A stretch of DNA of 33,908 bases from the NCBI GenBank assembly GCA_024402435.1, contig JAKSTU010000025.1, positions 1-33,908 of the forward strand, given 5' to 3'. Within the stretch, counting starts at the first letter, position 1. Each line of letters begins with the position of its first letter. Under the pieces are notes generated by a model, which did not search any database, was not told where the DNA came from, and saw only the letters and a program-made list of their open reading frames with translations. The position numbers and the translations under genes were made by a program. The DNA comes from Treponemataceae bacterium. GTDB lineage: Bacteria; Spirochaetota; Spirochaetia; Treponematales; Treponemataceae. Positions 7,175 through 15,419 of this stretch are shown here, piece by piece.

Positions 7175-8542
7175 TCAGATGTCCGTTTTTGCCAGAATTG
7201 CTTCCAATTTTTCTTTGCCGATAAGTTCAATCGGTCTGTTGTCTGCAAACTCCAAAGCGGTACGGGTAAATCCGGCACTTGTACATACAATTGCTTTTCC
7301 GTAGTTTTTGGATTTTACTTCTTCAAGAAGTTTGCGAAGAATCGAATCTTCAATCAAGTCCGGCTCCCGGTAGAATACAAGAAGCATGAGCTGCTGGCGC
7401 ATGTTCATCCAGTCGTCCTTGCGTTCTTCTACTGCGGTCATGATACAGCCGTATTTTTTATGGTCAACACTTTTTGCAGAAAGTCCGAAAGCAGAAGATG
7501 CAACTTTTACACAGATTTTGTTGAATGTGTCCGCATTGCATGTAAGGTATTCCTTCATGCTGTCATTTGACTGCAGGTCTTTGTACTGATGAAGTTTTGC
7601 ACCCACATCTTTGAAGTTGTGGTTCTTTGCAAAAATTGCATTCCACTGAACCAGTGCCTGGTCAATTTTGTGCATTTTCTCGTAACAGTTTGCAAGGAAA
7701 TACATTGCATAAAGTGTTTCCTGGGAATTTTCGTTGGTAGCAGTTTTTACAGCCCGGTCAAACTCAAGAACAGCTTTCTCAGGGTTGTTTGCGGCCATGT
7801 AACAGGAACCGCGTTCAATCAGAGCCTTCTGCTTGTATTCAGGGTCGCGGAGGGCTTTTTCAAAAGCAGCAACAGCGGCGGCATAGTCTTTGTTTTCTTT
7901 GAGAATCTTTCCAAGGTAATAATATGAAGAAAAGGTGTCAGGACTCAGCTGGATTGCCATGTCAATTTCTTTTTTTGCTTCAGGAAACTGTTTTGCCCTG
8001 TAAAGAATCAGTCCCATTGCTGCATGTGCCTTGACATGCCGTTTGTTGAGCCTGAGTGTGGTCTGATAAAATCCGAAAGCCTGATCCGTTTTTCCTTTCT
8101 GTTCAAAAAGTTTTGCACAGTTGTAGAAATTTTCCGCATCCCGGGGTTCAAGTTTTGTCAAAAGAAGATATTCCTTAAGAGCTTCTTCTTTTTGGTCGAA
8201 TTTCATATAGAGGGATGCAATCTGCTTGCGGAATTCAGGTTCTGAAATGCCGTTTCCGAAAATAGCGTTGTTGTTTACGAACTTAAGTTCCATCAGTGCA
8301 AGTTCCGGTTTGCCGTCTGCCAAGTAAGCCTGACCAAGATAATAATGGGCCATAACATCCCGCGGATTCCGTTCAATAACGGATTTTGCTGTTTTGACAG
8401 CTGCGGAATATTTACCGGCTTTGATCAGTTTCTGTATGTTGTCAACCTTTTTGGGCGAAACGAAAGACTTGATGATGATATATGCAAGAAAGGCTATGGT
8501 TGATGCCAAAGTGGCAATGATTACTACATAAATCGGCTGCAT
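7175..8542 (-). CDS. Membrane-anchored TPR protein with Mrr-like C-terminal domain
   Basis: A 455-residue protein with an N-terminal membrane helix (about residues 5-27), then at least six TPR units (about 35-320; for example AHYYLGQAYLADGKPELAL and AHAAMGLILYRAKQFPEA). The last 90 residues resemble the C-terminal half of Mrr-type restriction-endonuclease domains: AIVCTSAGFTRTALEFA, then PIELIGKEKLEAIL. The usual catalytic Gln/Glu-x-Lys of that fold is not seen (LLVFYRE stands in its place), so the domain is probably inactive. TPRs mediate protein contacts, so this is likely a scaffold. The ATG has no Shine-Dalgarno sequence and an excellent promoter ends 6 nt before it, suggesting a leaderless mRNA; an in-frame TAA just upstream excludes an earlier start. 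First gene of a three-gene operon. Confidence 0.82.
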   Translation of the reverse strand: MQPIYVVIIATLASTIAFLAYIIIKSFVSPKKVDNIQKLIKAGKYSAAVKTAKSVIERNPRDVMAHYYLGQAYLADGKPELALMELKFVNNNAIFGNGISEPEFRKQIASLYMKFDQKEEALKEYLLLTKLEPRDAENFYNCAKLFEQKGKTDQAFGFYQTTLRLNKRHVKAHAAMGLILYRAKQFPEAKKEIDMAIQLSPDTFSSYYYLGKILKENKDYAAAVAAFEKALRDPEYKQKALIERGSCYMAANNPEKAVLEFDRAVKTATNENSQETLYAMYFLANCYEKMHKIDQALVQWNAIFAKNHNFKDVGAKLHQYKDLQSNDSMKEYLTCNADTFNKICVKVASSAFGLSAKSVDHKKYGCIMTAVEERKDDWMNMRQQLMLLVFYREPDLIEDSILRKLLEEVKSKNYGKAIVCTSAGFTRTALEFADNRPIELIGKEKLEAILAKTDI

Positions 8543-8548
8543 GAAAGA

Positions 8549-8577
8549 ATTTTAACTGTTTTAAGCAACTATGTCAA
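8549..8577 (-). promoter_or_regulatory. Promoter of the 8542 TPR gene, leaderless geometry
   Basis: On the minus strand, a perfect TTGACA (8577-8572), a 17-bp spacer and TAAAAT (8554-8549) lead to the ATG at 8542 after exactly 6 nt. A start site seven bases past the -10 is the A of the ATG. No ribosome-binding site is possible in such a transcript. Confidence 0.8.
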
Positions 8578-8600
8578 ATCATGGTTTTTTTTGCTATAAT
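8571..8600 (+). promoter_or_regulatory. Promoter of the 8626 TPR gene
   Basis: ATGTCA (8571-8576), an 18-bp spacer and a perfect TATAAT (8595-8600) preceded by TGC, an extended -10. Start expected near 8607, giving a short leader with GGAG at 8615-8618. Its -35 occupies nearly the same bases as the -35 of the opposite promoter, so the two probably compete for RNA polymerase. Confidence 0.7.
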
Positions 8601-8625
8601 ATAAGTAATTAAACGGAGAATTTTG

Positions 8626-9468
8626 GTGAATAAACGGATTTTTTCTTCATTTTTGATTTTTTTCTCAATGATTTTTATGGCTTATGCGGCCAATTCTGCA
8701 AACTACCAGAAAGGACTTGATTTTTTCTCTGTGAACCGGCCGTCTGAAGCAATTCCATATTTTCAGCAGGCAATTCTTGAAGGAAACCCTAATCCGGATG
8801 TTTATAATTATCTGGGGCTTTCTTATTATCAGTGCGGACAGCTTCAGAAATCTCTTGATACTTTTGTTTTGGGAACTCAGGTTGCCATGACTGACAAAAG
8901 AGTTTTGTATTACAATGCGGGAAATACGGCTTTTTCAATGGGACTTTATGACAGGGCTGAAGAACTTTACAGTTATGCTCTGGCTGCTGACCCTTCTTTT
9001 GGCGGTGCTGTTCTGAACCGGGCTCAGGCTCATATGAAGCAGACTGATTATGACAATGCAATTACTGATTATGAACGCTATCTTGTGCTTGTTCCCGACA
9101 GTGATCAGGCAGAGCAGATAAGACTTCTGCTGGCTGCACTGAGGGCTGAAGTCCAGAAGCAGAAAGCAGAAGAAGAACGGATTGCCCAGGAAGCTGAACG
9201 TCTTCGGATTCAGCAGGAAGCAATTGAAGCGGAAAAAGCCCGCATCGCACAGGAAAAGGCCGCTGCGGAAGCTGCACGAAAGGCAGAAGAAGAACGGATT
9301 GCGGCAGAAGCAAAAGCTGCGGAAGAAGCTGCCAAAGCTGCAGAAGCTGAACGGCGGAGAAAACTTCTGGAAGAAATTGCCGCCACATTGCAGGAATCTG
9401 AATCAATCAATGTTTCTGCCGGTTCTGACGGTGTTATCAGCTATGATTATGAAGAAGAATTGGACTGA
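8626..9468 (+). CDS. Secreted TPR protein with TolA-like Ala/Glu coiled coil
   Basis: About 280 residues. The N-terminal hydrophobic segment ends in AYAANSA, a likely cleaved signal peptide (about residues 1-22), so the protein should be exported. TPR units cover about 25-165 (VYNYLGLSYYQCGQLQKSL, VLNRAQAHMKQTDYDNAI). Residues about 170-255 are almost only Ala, Glu, Lys, Arg and Gln, a long charged helix like the TolA stem, followed by a short acidic end. The start is taken as GTG 8626, 7 bases after GGAG; TTG 8623 is an alternative. It is followed by another TPR protein of similar design after 24 bases, suggesting a joint envelope role. No enzymatic motif is seen. Confidence 0.8.
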   Translation: MNKRIFSSFLIFFSMIFMAYAANSANYQKGLDFFSVNRPSEAIPYFQQAILEGNPNPDVYNYLGLSYYQCGQLQKSLDTFVLGTQVAMTDKRVLYYNAGNTAFSMGLYDRAEELYSYALAADPSFGGAVLNRAQAHMKQTDYDNAITDYERYLVLVPDSDQAEQIRLLLAALRAEVQKQKAEEERIAQEAERLRIQQEAIEAEKARIAQEKAAAEAARKAEEERIAAEAKAAEEAAKAAEAERRRKLLEEIAATLQESESINVSAGSDGVISYDYEEELD

Positions 9469-9492
9469 AAAATTCGGTAAAGGGGTATGGGA

Positions 9493-11757
9493 ATGGATCC
9501 AAATAAAGTTGAAGAGCCTGTAAAAGATTCTTTGAATAAAATCAGCAAAAAGAAAAAAGGTCTGATTATCGGTGCTGCAGCATTTCTGATTGCTGTTCTT
9601 GGCGGTACCGTGGGACTTCTTGCAGGAAGATCATCCGCAGTCAATTCCGGTGCGGCTTCTTCAGGCGGCGGATTGTTCAGTTCTTCAAGCAGGACTTCTT
9701 CTACCAATGAGCGGGACAATACCTTGGCTTTGGCACAGCGTTACCTTGAGCGCGGTGAATACGAAAGGGTAATGGATCTTCTTGACAATCTGCTGATTAA
9801 AAACAGTCTGGATGCAGATGCTCTTGCAATGATGGATAAAGTTATTGCGTTGCGTCAGGCAAAACAGGAAGCTCAGATGGCCAGTGCAACAGAAGCCGCA
9901 CAACTTGCTGCAAAAGCGGCGGCAGAAGCACAGGCTCAGCTTGCAGAAACTCAGGCACAGCTTGCACAGGCCCAAGCACAAGCTCAGCAGAACGGTGGAG
10001 CCGGTGCCGGAACAGAAAACAGCGGTTCCCAGAGTCTCAGTGTTGATACAAGCGGTCTTCAGCAGACACTGGATGAACTTGCAAAAGCAAATCAGGCTGC
10101 TGCCGACCACAACGCGGCCATGCAGGAACTTTTACGACAGCAGGCTGAACAGGAAAACGAAAGAAAGCGCCTTGAAGCTGAAAAGGCAAAAAAAGAAGAA
10201 GCGGAAAAAGCTGCTGAAAAAGCAAGACAGGAAGAAGAAGCACGCAAAGCAGAAGCCAAACGCAAACAGGAAGAAGAGGCTGCCCGTCAGAATGCTCTTA
10301 TTCAGACACAGAAATCTGATGTTGAAGATTTTATTGCATCCGCAAAAGCAAAACTTCTTCTTGGACAGAATGATGAAGCTCTTGCTCTTTTCAAAGAAGC
10401 AGACAATACAATGCCGACATCTCAGAAACAGTTTGCTGCCGACAAATATTCAGAAATCTGCGGCCTGATTTTTGACTCCTATGATTCTCTTTCCGGCGCT
10501 GGGCTTTCAGAAACTCAGGAAGCTGCTGAAAAAGGAAAACTTGCTTCTGCAATGGATTCCTATGCTGACAAAGCGCTTTCTTACAGCAATACAAAAGCTG
10601 AGCCGCACTTTGTCAAAGGTTTTCAGGCTTCTGAAAAGAAAGATTATCCTGCTGCAGAAAAAGAGCTTTCTCTTGCATGCGAATATGACAGCAGCAATTA
10701 CCGATATTTCTACGAACTTGGAAAAGTCCAGTATTCACAGAAAAAATACACAGAAGCACGCAAGTCTTTTGATACCTGTGTCAAACTCAATGACAAATTT
10801 GAAAATGCCCAGTACAACCTTGGCATGACTTATGAAAAGCTTTCCATGAATGACATGGCACTTCAGGCATACAGAAAGGCGGTTTCAATCAATCCTTCTT
10901 ATGTCCGTGCACATCTTCAGATTGCAAGAATTCTTGTAAAGCAGAATGATTACGCCGGAGCTCTTGCTTCCTTTGAGAATGTTCTGAAAAATGAACAGAC
11001 AAATACTGCTGCTTTGAGAGAAGCTGCTTCCGTCTGTTATCTGATGGGAAACTTTGCTAAAGCCGAAGAATATTACCGGAAGGCTTTGGCATACGCAAGT
11101 GATGATATTGTAACAAATTACAATTTGTCAACCGTGCTTTATGCAGAAGGTAAATATGCAGAAGCATTGCCTTATGCAAAGAAAGCTGCCGAGTCCTCTG
11201 CATCAAATACAACTTATCAGTACAACTACGGTCTTATTGCAGAAGCAGCCGGTGATATTGATACTGCAATCATCAGGTACAGCACAGCAATCAAAGCTGA
11301 TTCTTCCAACAGCAAGGCATACATAAATCTTGGAAGAATTTACCTTGATTCAGAAGATGCGGACACTGCAATGACTATGCTTGAAAAAGCAGTAAGCATT
11401 GATCCCAAGAGTTTTGAAGCACACAACAACTTGGCCAGTGCTTATCTTCTCAAAAAAGATTATGCCAATGCAATCAAATCCTATCAGAATGCCCTTGCTT
11501 TGGATTCAAAGAAAGAAAGTGTACGGATCAACCTGGGAAAAGCCCTCTGCGCCTCCGGTGATTATGCAGGTGCAAAGTCTGTTTTTGTAGACATATTGAA
11601 AATGAACCAGAACTGTTGGGATGCGTATGTTGAACTTGCAATGGTCTGCATTTCCCTTGGGGAGAACAATTCCGCAGAAGGTTACCTGCTCACTTTGCAG
11701 CAGAAGAATCCAACTTACCGCAAAGGGGAAGTGGATCAGCTTCTTGCAGGACTTTAA
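9493..11757 (+). CDS. Large membrane-anchored TPR / coiled-coil protein
   Basis: A 754-residue protein with a basic stretch (KKKK, residues 19-22), a single membrane helix at about 23-45 (GLIIGAAAFLIAVLGG), a Ser/Gly-rich linker, an early TPR-like unit (70-110), a long Ala/Gln/Glu/Lys coiled coil (about 120-285) and then ten or so TPR units to the end, such as AQYNLGMTYEKLSMNDMAL and AYINLGRIYLDSEDADTAM. Orientation is probably N-in with the bulk in the periplasm. ATG 9493 is chosen because AGGGG at 9481-9485 is 7 bases upstream; ATG 9487 is too close. Its stop overlaps that of mutL by 4 bases (shared TTAA). Function is probably scaffolding in the envelope; I do not recognise a named family. 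Confidence 0.82.
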   Translation: MDPNKVEEPVKDSLNKISKKKKGLIIGAAAFLIAVLGGTVGLLAGRSSAVNSGAASSGGGLFSSSSRTSSTNERDNTLALAQRYLERGEYERVMDLLDNLLIKNSLDADALAMMDKVIALRQAKQEAQMASATEAAQLAAKAAAEAQAQLAETQAQLAQAQAQAQQNGGAGAGTENSGSQSLSVDTSGLQQTLDELAKANQAAADHNAAMQELLRQQAEQENERKRLEAEKAKKEEAEKAAEKARQEEEARKAEAKRKQEEEAARQNALIQTQKSDVEDFIASAKAKLLLGQNDEALALFKEADNTMPTSQKQFAADKYSEICGLIFDSYDSLSGAGLSETQEAAEKGKLASAMDSYADKALSYSNTKAEPHFVKGFQASEKKDYPAAEKELSLACEYDSSNYRYFYELGKVQYSQKKYTEARKSFDTCVKLNDKFENAQYNLGMTYEKLSMNDMALQAYRKAVSINPSYVRAHLQIARILVKQNDYAGALASFENVLKNEQTNTAALREAASVCYLMGNFAKAEEYYRKALAYASDDIVTNYNLSTVLYAEGKYAEALPYAKKAAESSASNTTYQYNYGLIAEAAGDIDTAIIRYSTAIKADSSNSKAYINLGRIYLDSEDADTAMTMLEKAVSIDPKSFEAHNNLASAYLLKKDYANAIKSYQNALALDSKKESVRINLGKALCASGDYAGAKSVFVDILKMNQNCWDAYVELAMVCISLGENNSAEGYLLTLQQKNPTYRKGEVDQLLAGL

Positions 11758-13799
11758 GTCCGTTTGACCAGCTGATAAAGGCTTTCTTTTGTCAGCTCGG
11801 TCCAGACTGGTCTGCCATGGGGGCAGTGAGGATCCGGCAGTGCAAATACGTCTTTGATCAGATGTTCCGCAGTGGAACTGTCTATGTAATGGCCTTCTTT
11901 TATTGCCGCTTTGCAGGAAGAGTATGCGGCAATTGCACGGATGATGTCTGCTCCTTCTTTTTTGTCTTTAAGGATTGCTTCCTGCAAATCTTTGGCAGTT
12001 CCGCGCCATTTTACTGGCACTGAAGTTATAAGCCATTTCCCCTCATTTTCTTTTGTCAGCTCAAAACCCGCTTCATTCAAAGCTTCCATGTTCCGTAAAA
12101 GATAATCATCATCTTCTTCTGAATCTGTTTCCAGGTCATAGGGAATCAGGAGTTTCTGCTTTTGTCCTGCTGCTTCCATGAAAGCGTTGAAAAGTACACG
12201 TTCGTGGCCGGCATGCTGGTCAATCAGGAAAAGTGAACTGCCTTTTTCTACAACCAGAAATACAGACATGATTTGTCCAAGATAGCGGAACCCGTACTGA
12301 TTGTTTGTAGTTTCCGTACGGGCCAAAGTTCCGGCAGCAACGGTAGCTGCTATTTCTTTTGCAAAACTGATTCCTGAATTGTCATGGTTTTCAGCGGAGT
12401 TTTCGCGGAAGTCTGCATGTTTTCCAAAATCAGCCGGCCGGCCGAAATCACTGTGACTGCTGAAACCGGAAGAAGGTGTGCCGGAGTAAGGCGAACTGGA
12501 AGAAAAATGCTCGGAAGTATGAGAAAAAGAAGTTTTGGCAGAATAACTTCCGGAATTGTCCGAACTGGTAGGACTGTCTGATTTTTCATACATGTTGCGA
12601 TTCGAAAGTCCGGTTGTTGCGGAGTATGAACCGAATTTTTCTGCCACATCTGACTCCAAATCCAATGACTCTGAAAAAAATGGTTTGTCAGCATAAAGAG
12701 GAGTTTTTTCAGCTTTTGAATCCTGTTTCAATATGGCAGTCAGTCCCTGCCGTGATGAAGCTTCGTAAAAAGTCCGTACAGCCCCGACAACCTGATGATG
12801 AACAACACTGGAATCTTTGAAACGGACTTCTTTTTTTGCCGGATGAATGTTGAAATCCACCAGAGCCGGATTCATCTGGAGAAAAAGCACTGCAGCAGGG
12901 TGGGTGCCGTTGGGAAAATAACCTTGGGCCCCATATTCTATTGCCTGTACAAGAGAATATTCGGTTACGCGTCGGCCGTTAACATATATATATATGAATT
13001 TTTTGTCCGGCTTTGCTGCTTCCGGTTTACCAAGAACAAGACTGAAACTCCAGTCGCCTTTTTTTTCATCTGTATCAGTAAAAAGTTTTGTGTCAGAACG
13101 GCTGACTTTTGCAAAAAAATCAGGTGAATCAGAAAGTTCCAAAGCAGAAACAAAACGTTCTTCGGGACTTTGCCCTTTGGAAAGTTCAAGCCGTGTTTTG
13201 CCGTCAACAATCAGTTTGAAAGAAATGTCAGTACGAGGCAATGCTTTTTCAATGAAAATCTGGCGGCATAAAGTTGTTTCTGCCTGAGGACGCTTCAAAA
13301 ACAACCGGCGGGCAGGAACATTTTCAAAAAGTGAAAGGCTTGTCACAACCGTTCCCGCATTCCATTGACAAGGCGTAACAGTGTTGCTGCCGTTCCCTGC
13401 AAGGGGCGCTTCCATGTGCCATGCCAAATCTTCGCCTTCTCTCCGGGATGTAATGGAAAGACGGCTTACGGCAGCAATGGAAGCAAGTGCCTCACCACGA
13501 AAACCAAGTGTCGTAAGACTGTGCAGATCGTCTTCACTGGTTATTTTGCTTGTTGAATGGGGATGAGCGCAGTTAAGCAGATCCTCTTTCGTCATTCCAT
13601 GGCCATTGTCAGTAACACTGATAAAATCAATTCCGCCGGAACGAATTTCAACAGTAATTGCATCTGCTCCAGAATCCACTGCATTGTCAAGAAGTTCCCG
13701 AAGTACCGAAGCAGGACGGTCAATTACTTCACCGGCAGCAATTTTTCTTGCAACTTCCTCAGAAAGCCGTCGGACCGGTGCATGGAATGAAGAATCCAT
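11754..13799 (-). CDS. mutL: DNA mismatch repair protein MutL
   Basis: A 681-residue MutL that couples mismatch recognition to strand removal. The N-terminal GHKL ATPase shows AAGEVIDRPASVLRELLDNAVDSG, VTDNGHGM and GFRGEALASI. A Ser-rich low-complexity linker spans about 370-480. The C-terminal dimer/endonuclease domain has DQHAGHER (about 527), SCKAAIK and CPHGRP (about 660), the hallmarks of MutL proteins from organisms without MutH. The first motif, consensus DQHA-x2-E-x4-E, has Asn in place of the last Glu. The gene follows xseB with TAAATG, its ribosome-binding site GGAGGG lying in the end of xseB, so translation is coupled. Convergent with the TPR gene on its 3' side. Confidence 0.95.
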   Translation of the reverse strand: MDSSFHAPVRRLSEEVARKIAAGEVIDRPASVLRELLDNAVDSGADAITVEIRSGGIDFISVTDNGHGMTKEDLLNCAHPHSTSKITSEDDLHSLTTLGFRGEALASIAAVSRLSITSRREGEDLAWHMEAPLAGNGSNTVTPCQWNAGTVVTSLSLFENVPARRLFLKRPQAETTLCRQIFIEKALPRTDISFKLIVDGKTRLELSKGQSPEERFVSALELSDSPDFFAKVSRSDTKLFTDTDEKKGDWSFSLVLGKPEAAKPDKKFIYIYVNGRRVTEYSLVQAIEYGAQGYFPNGTHPAAVLFLQMNPALVDFNIHPAKKEVRFKDSSVVHHQVVGAVRTFYEASSRQGLTAILKQDSKAEKTPLYADKPFFSESLDLESDVAEKFGSYSATTGLSNRNMYEKSDSPTSSDNSGSYSAKTSFSHTSEHFSSSSPYSGTPSSGFSSHSDFGRPADFGKHADFRENSAENHDNSGISFAKEIAATVAAGTLARTETTNNQYGFRYLGQIMSVFLVVEKGSSLFLIDQHAGHERVLFNAFMEAAGQKQKLLIPYDLETDSEEDDDYLLRNMEALNEAGFELTKENEGKWLITSVPVKWRGTAKDLQEAILKDKKEGADIIRAIAAYSSCKAAIKEGHYIDSSTAEHLIKDVFALPDPHCPHGRPVWTELTKESLYQLVKRT

Positions 13800-14033
13800 T
13801 TATCCCTCCAATCCGCTGAACAAATCCAATTCAGGTTTTTCTTCCGGTTTTGCAGGAGAATTCATCAGAATCTGAATTTTGCCTTCAATTTTTTCAAGTT
13901 CTTTTTCCATGCCTTTTGCAAGATTGATTCCTTCTTCAAAATATTTCAGGGCATCTTCCAAAGAAATGTCGCTTCTTTTGATTGCATCTGCAATTTCTTC
14001 AAGTTTTTCAAGTTTTTCATCAAAATTCTTCAT
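13800..14033 (-). CDS. xseB: Exodeoxyribonuclease VII small subunit
   Basis: A 77-residue subunit that binds XseA to form exonuclease VII, which degrades single-stranded DNA to oligonucleotides. The family pattern is plain: FDEKLEKLEEIADAIKRSDISLEDALKYFEEGINLAKGMEKEL is recognisable in parts, with the conserved LEEALKLYEEG-like centre. The tail is slightly acidic. Its ATG overlaps the xseA stop by 4 bases (ATGA) and its stop is directly followed by the mutL ATG, so xseA, xseB and mutL form a tightly coupled set. Confidence 0.93.
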   Translation of the reverse strand: MKNFDEKLEKLEEIADAIKRSDISLEDALKYFEEGINLAKGMEKELEKIEGKIQILMNSPAKPEEKPELDLFSGLEG

Positions 14034-15406
14034 TCATTTTCCTCCTGTAAAAAATCGGTTTCTTCAACACGGGCTGTAATTATTCCTTCTTTTGGCACGA
14101 TTTCAATCAGACTGCCTTTGGAAACATCAGTTGCATTGCGGATTATCCGGCCTGTGTCCTTGTTGCGAACCATTGCGTAACCACGGTCCAAAATGGCATG
14201 AGGACTTGCCGCTTCCAAAGTGATTTTTGCTTTTTCAACGCGTAAAGACAATTCTTTGAGTCGTTCTTTTATGTTATCAACAAGAATTTCTTTTGCATCC
14301 TCAAAGCGGGCTATGTATGGCTGCTCAATGGAACGGAAATGGAGTTCCAGGTTTTCTTTTGAAAAATTGCGGATCAAAAGCCTTTTGTTTTCGATTTTTT
14401 TCTGCATTTCCTGAATCAAGTCATTTTTTACTCTGTCCAGTCCAGAAACTATTTCATCCAACAAAGGCGTACAAAGTTCGGCAGCGGCTGATGGCGTCGG
14501 TGCGCGCATGTCGGCTGCAAAATCACTTAAGGCCCAGTCAATTTCGTGGCCGACCGCTGATACAACCGGAATTTCTGACTCAGCAACTGCCCTGACAACG
14601 CATTCCTCGGAAAATGGAAGCAAATCTTCCAGCGAACCGCCGCCGCGACCTACAATAAGAACATCGCACATCTTGTAGAAATTAGCGCGCCGTATTTGGG
14701 ATGCAATCATCGGTGCAGCATCATTTCCCTGAACTGCACAAGGAAGAATCACAACGTTAACTTTGTGGTTTCGCCTTTTTGTAATCTGGAGAATATCCCT
14801 AAGTGCGGCTCCGGTAGGACTTGTAACAACACCCACAGTTTCAGGAAAAAAGGGAAGCGGCTGTTTGTCTTCCTGGTCAAAAAGTCCTTCCATTGCAAGA
14901 CGTTGTTTCCGTTCTTCAAGCATACGGAGAATATCGCCCTGTCCGGCCAGTTCCATTGTGTCAACGGTAATCTGGTGATATCCGCGGGCTGCATAAACCG
15001 AAATCCTTCCTTTTACACGAACCGTCATTCCGTCTTTGGGAACAAAATTCAGGTATTGTGCTTTTCCTTTGAAAAGAACCGCCTGAATAATTGATTTGTC
15101 ATCTTTCAGAGTAAAGTAATAATGCCCCATGCTTGAAGCTTTGTAATTTGAAATTTCACCTTCAATGCAAAGAGGAGGAAGTTCCCTGTCCAAAAGATTT
15201 TTTATGATCTGTGTAATCTGGCTTACAGAATAAATCGGGTCACCGCTTGTTTCATTTGCAGCTTTTATTCCGCCGCTTTTAGGATTTGCAGTAAACCCTG
15301 AAAAGACCGGATCCCTTTGTCCCGAAGGTCTTGCGGATCCGGCTTCTCTTTCCTGTATTGATGCTCTGATGGCTTCTATGGAGGCTGAAAAGGGTAAATC
15401 TCCCAC
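14030..15406 (-). CDS. xseA: Exodeoxyribonuclease VII large subunit
   Basis: A 458-residue catalytic subunit of exonuclease VII. An N-terminal OB-fold (about residues 57-155; YSVSQITQIIKNLLD, CIEGEISNYK, GHYYFTLKDD) is followed by the nuclease core with GVVTSPTGAALRDI, IVGRGGGSLEDLLPF and VVSAVGHEIDWALSDFAADMRAPTPSAAAEL (given here as family landmarks), then a coiled-coil arm. The first 55 residues, rich in Ser, Ala and Gly, are absent from most homologues. The start is GTG 15406, preceded by AGGA 8 bases away, a site that overlaps the stop of the transporter gene. The 13-base gap to that gene suggests shared transcription with the arabinose genes. Confidence 0.94.
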   Translation of the reverse strand: MGDLPFSASIEAIRASIQEREAGSARPSGQRDPVFSGFTANPKSGGIKAANETSGDPIYSVSQITQIIKNLLDRELPPLCIEGEISNYKASSMGHYYFTLKDDKSIIQAVLFKGKAQYLNFVPKDGMTVRVKGRISVYAARGYHQITVDTMELAGQGDILRMLEERKQRLAMEGLFDQEDKQPLPFFPETVGVVTSPTGAALRDILQITKRRNHKVNVVILPCAVQGNDAAPMIASQIRRANFYKMCDVLIVGRGGGSLEDLLPFSEECVVRAVAESEIPVVSAVGHEIDWALSDFAADMRAPTPSAAAELCTPLLDEIVSGLDRVKNDLIQEMQKKIENKRLLIRNFSKENLELHFRSIEQPYIARFEDAKEILVDNIKERLKELSLRVEKAKITLEAASPHAILDRGYAMVRNKDTGRIIRNATDVSKGSLIEIVPKEGIITARVEETDFLQEENE

Positions 15407-15419
15407 CGATTTTGTCCTT

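Noticed and set aside
7175..8542. Mrr-type restriction system or other defence locus
   Set aside because: The Mrr-like part is a C-terminal fragment lacking the catalytic residues and there is no methylase or other defence gene nearby.
9182..9523. Alternative-frame Lys/Arg/Leu-rich open frames within the coiled-coil coding regions (also 9845-10468)
   Set aside because: Repetitive Ala/Glu/Lys codons give open shifted frames automatically; the TPR and coiled-coil frames are the coherent ones.
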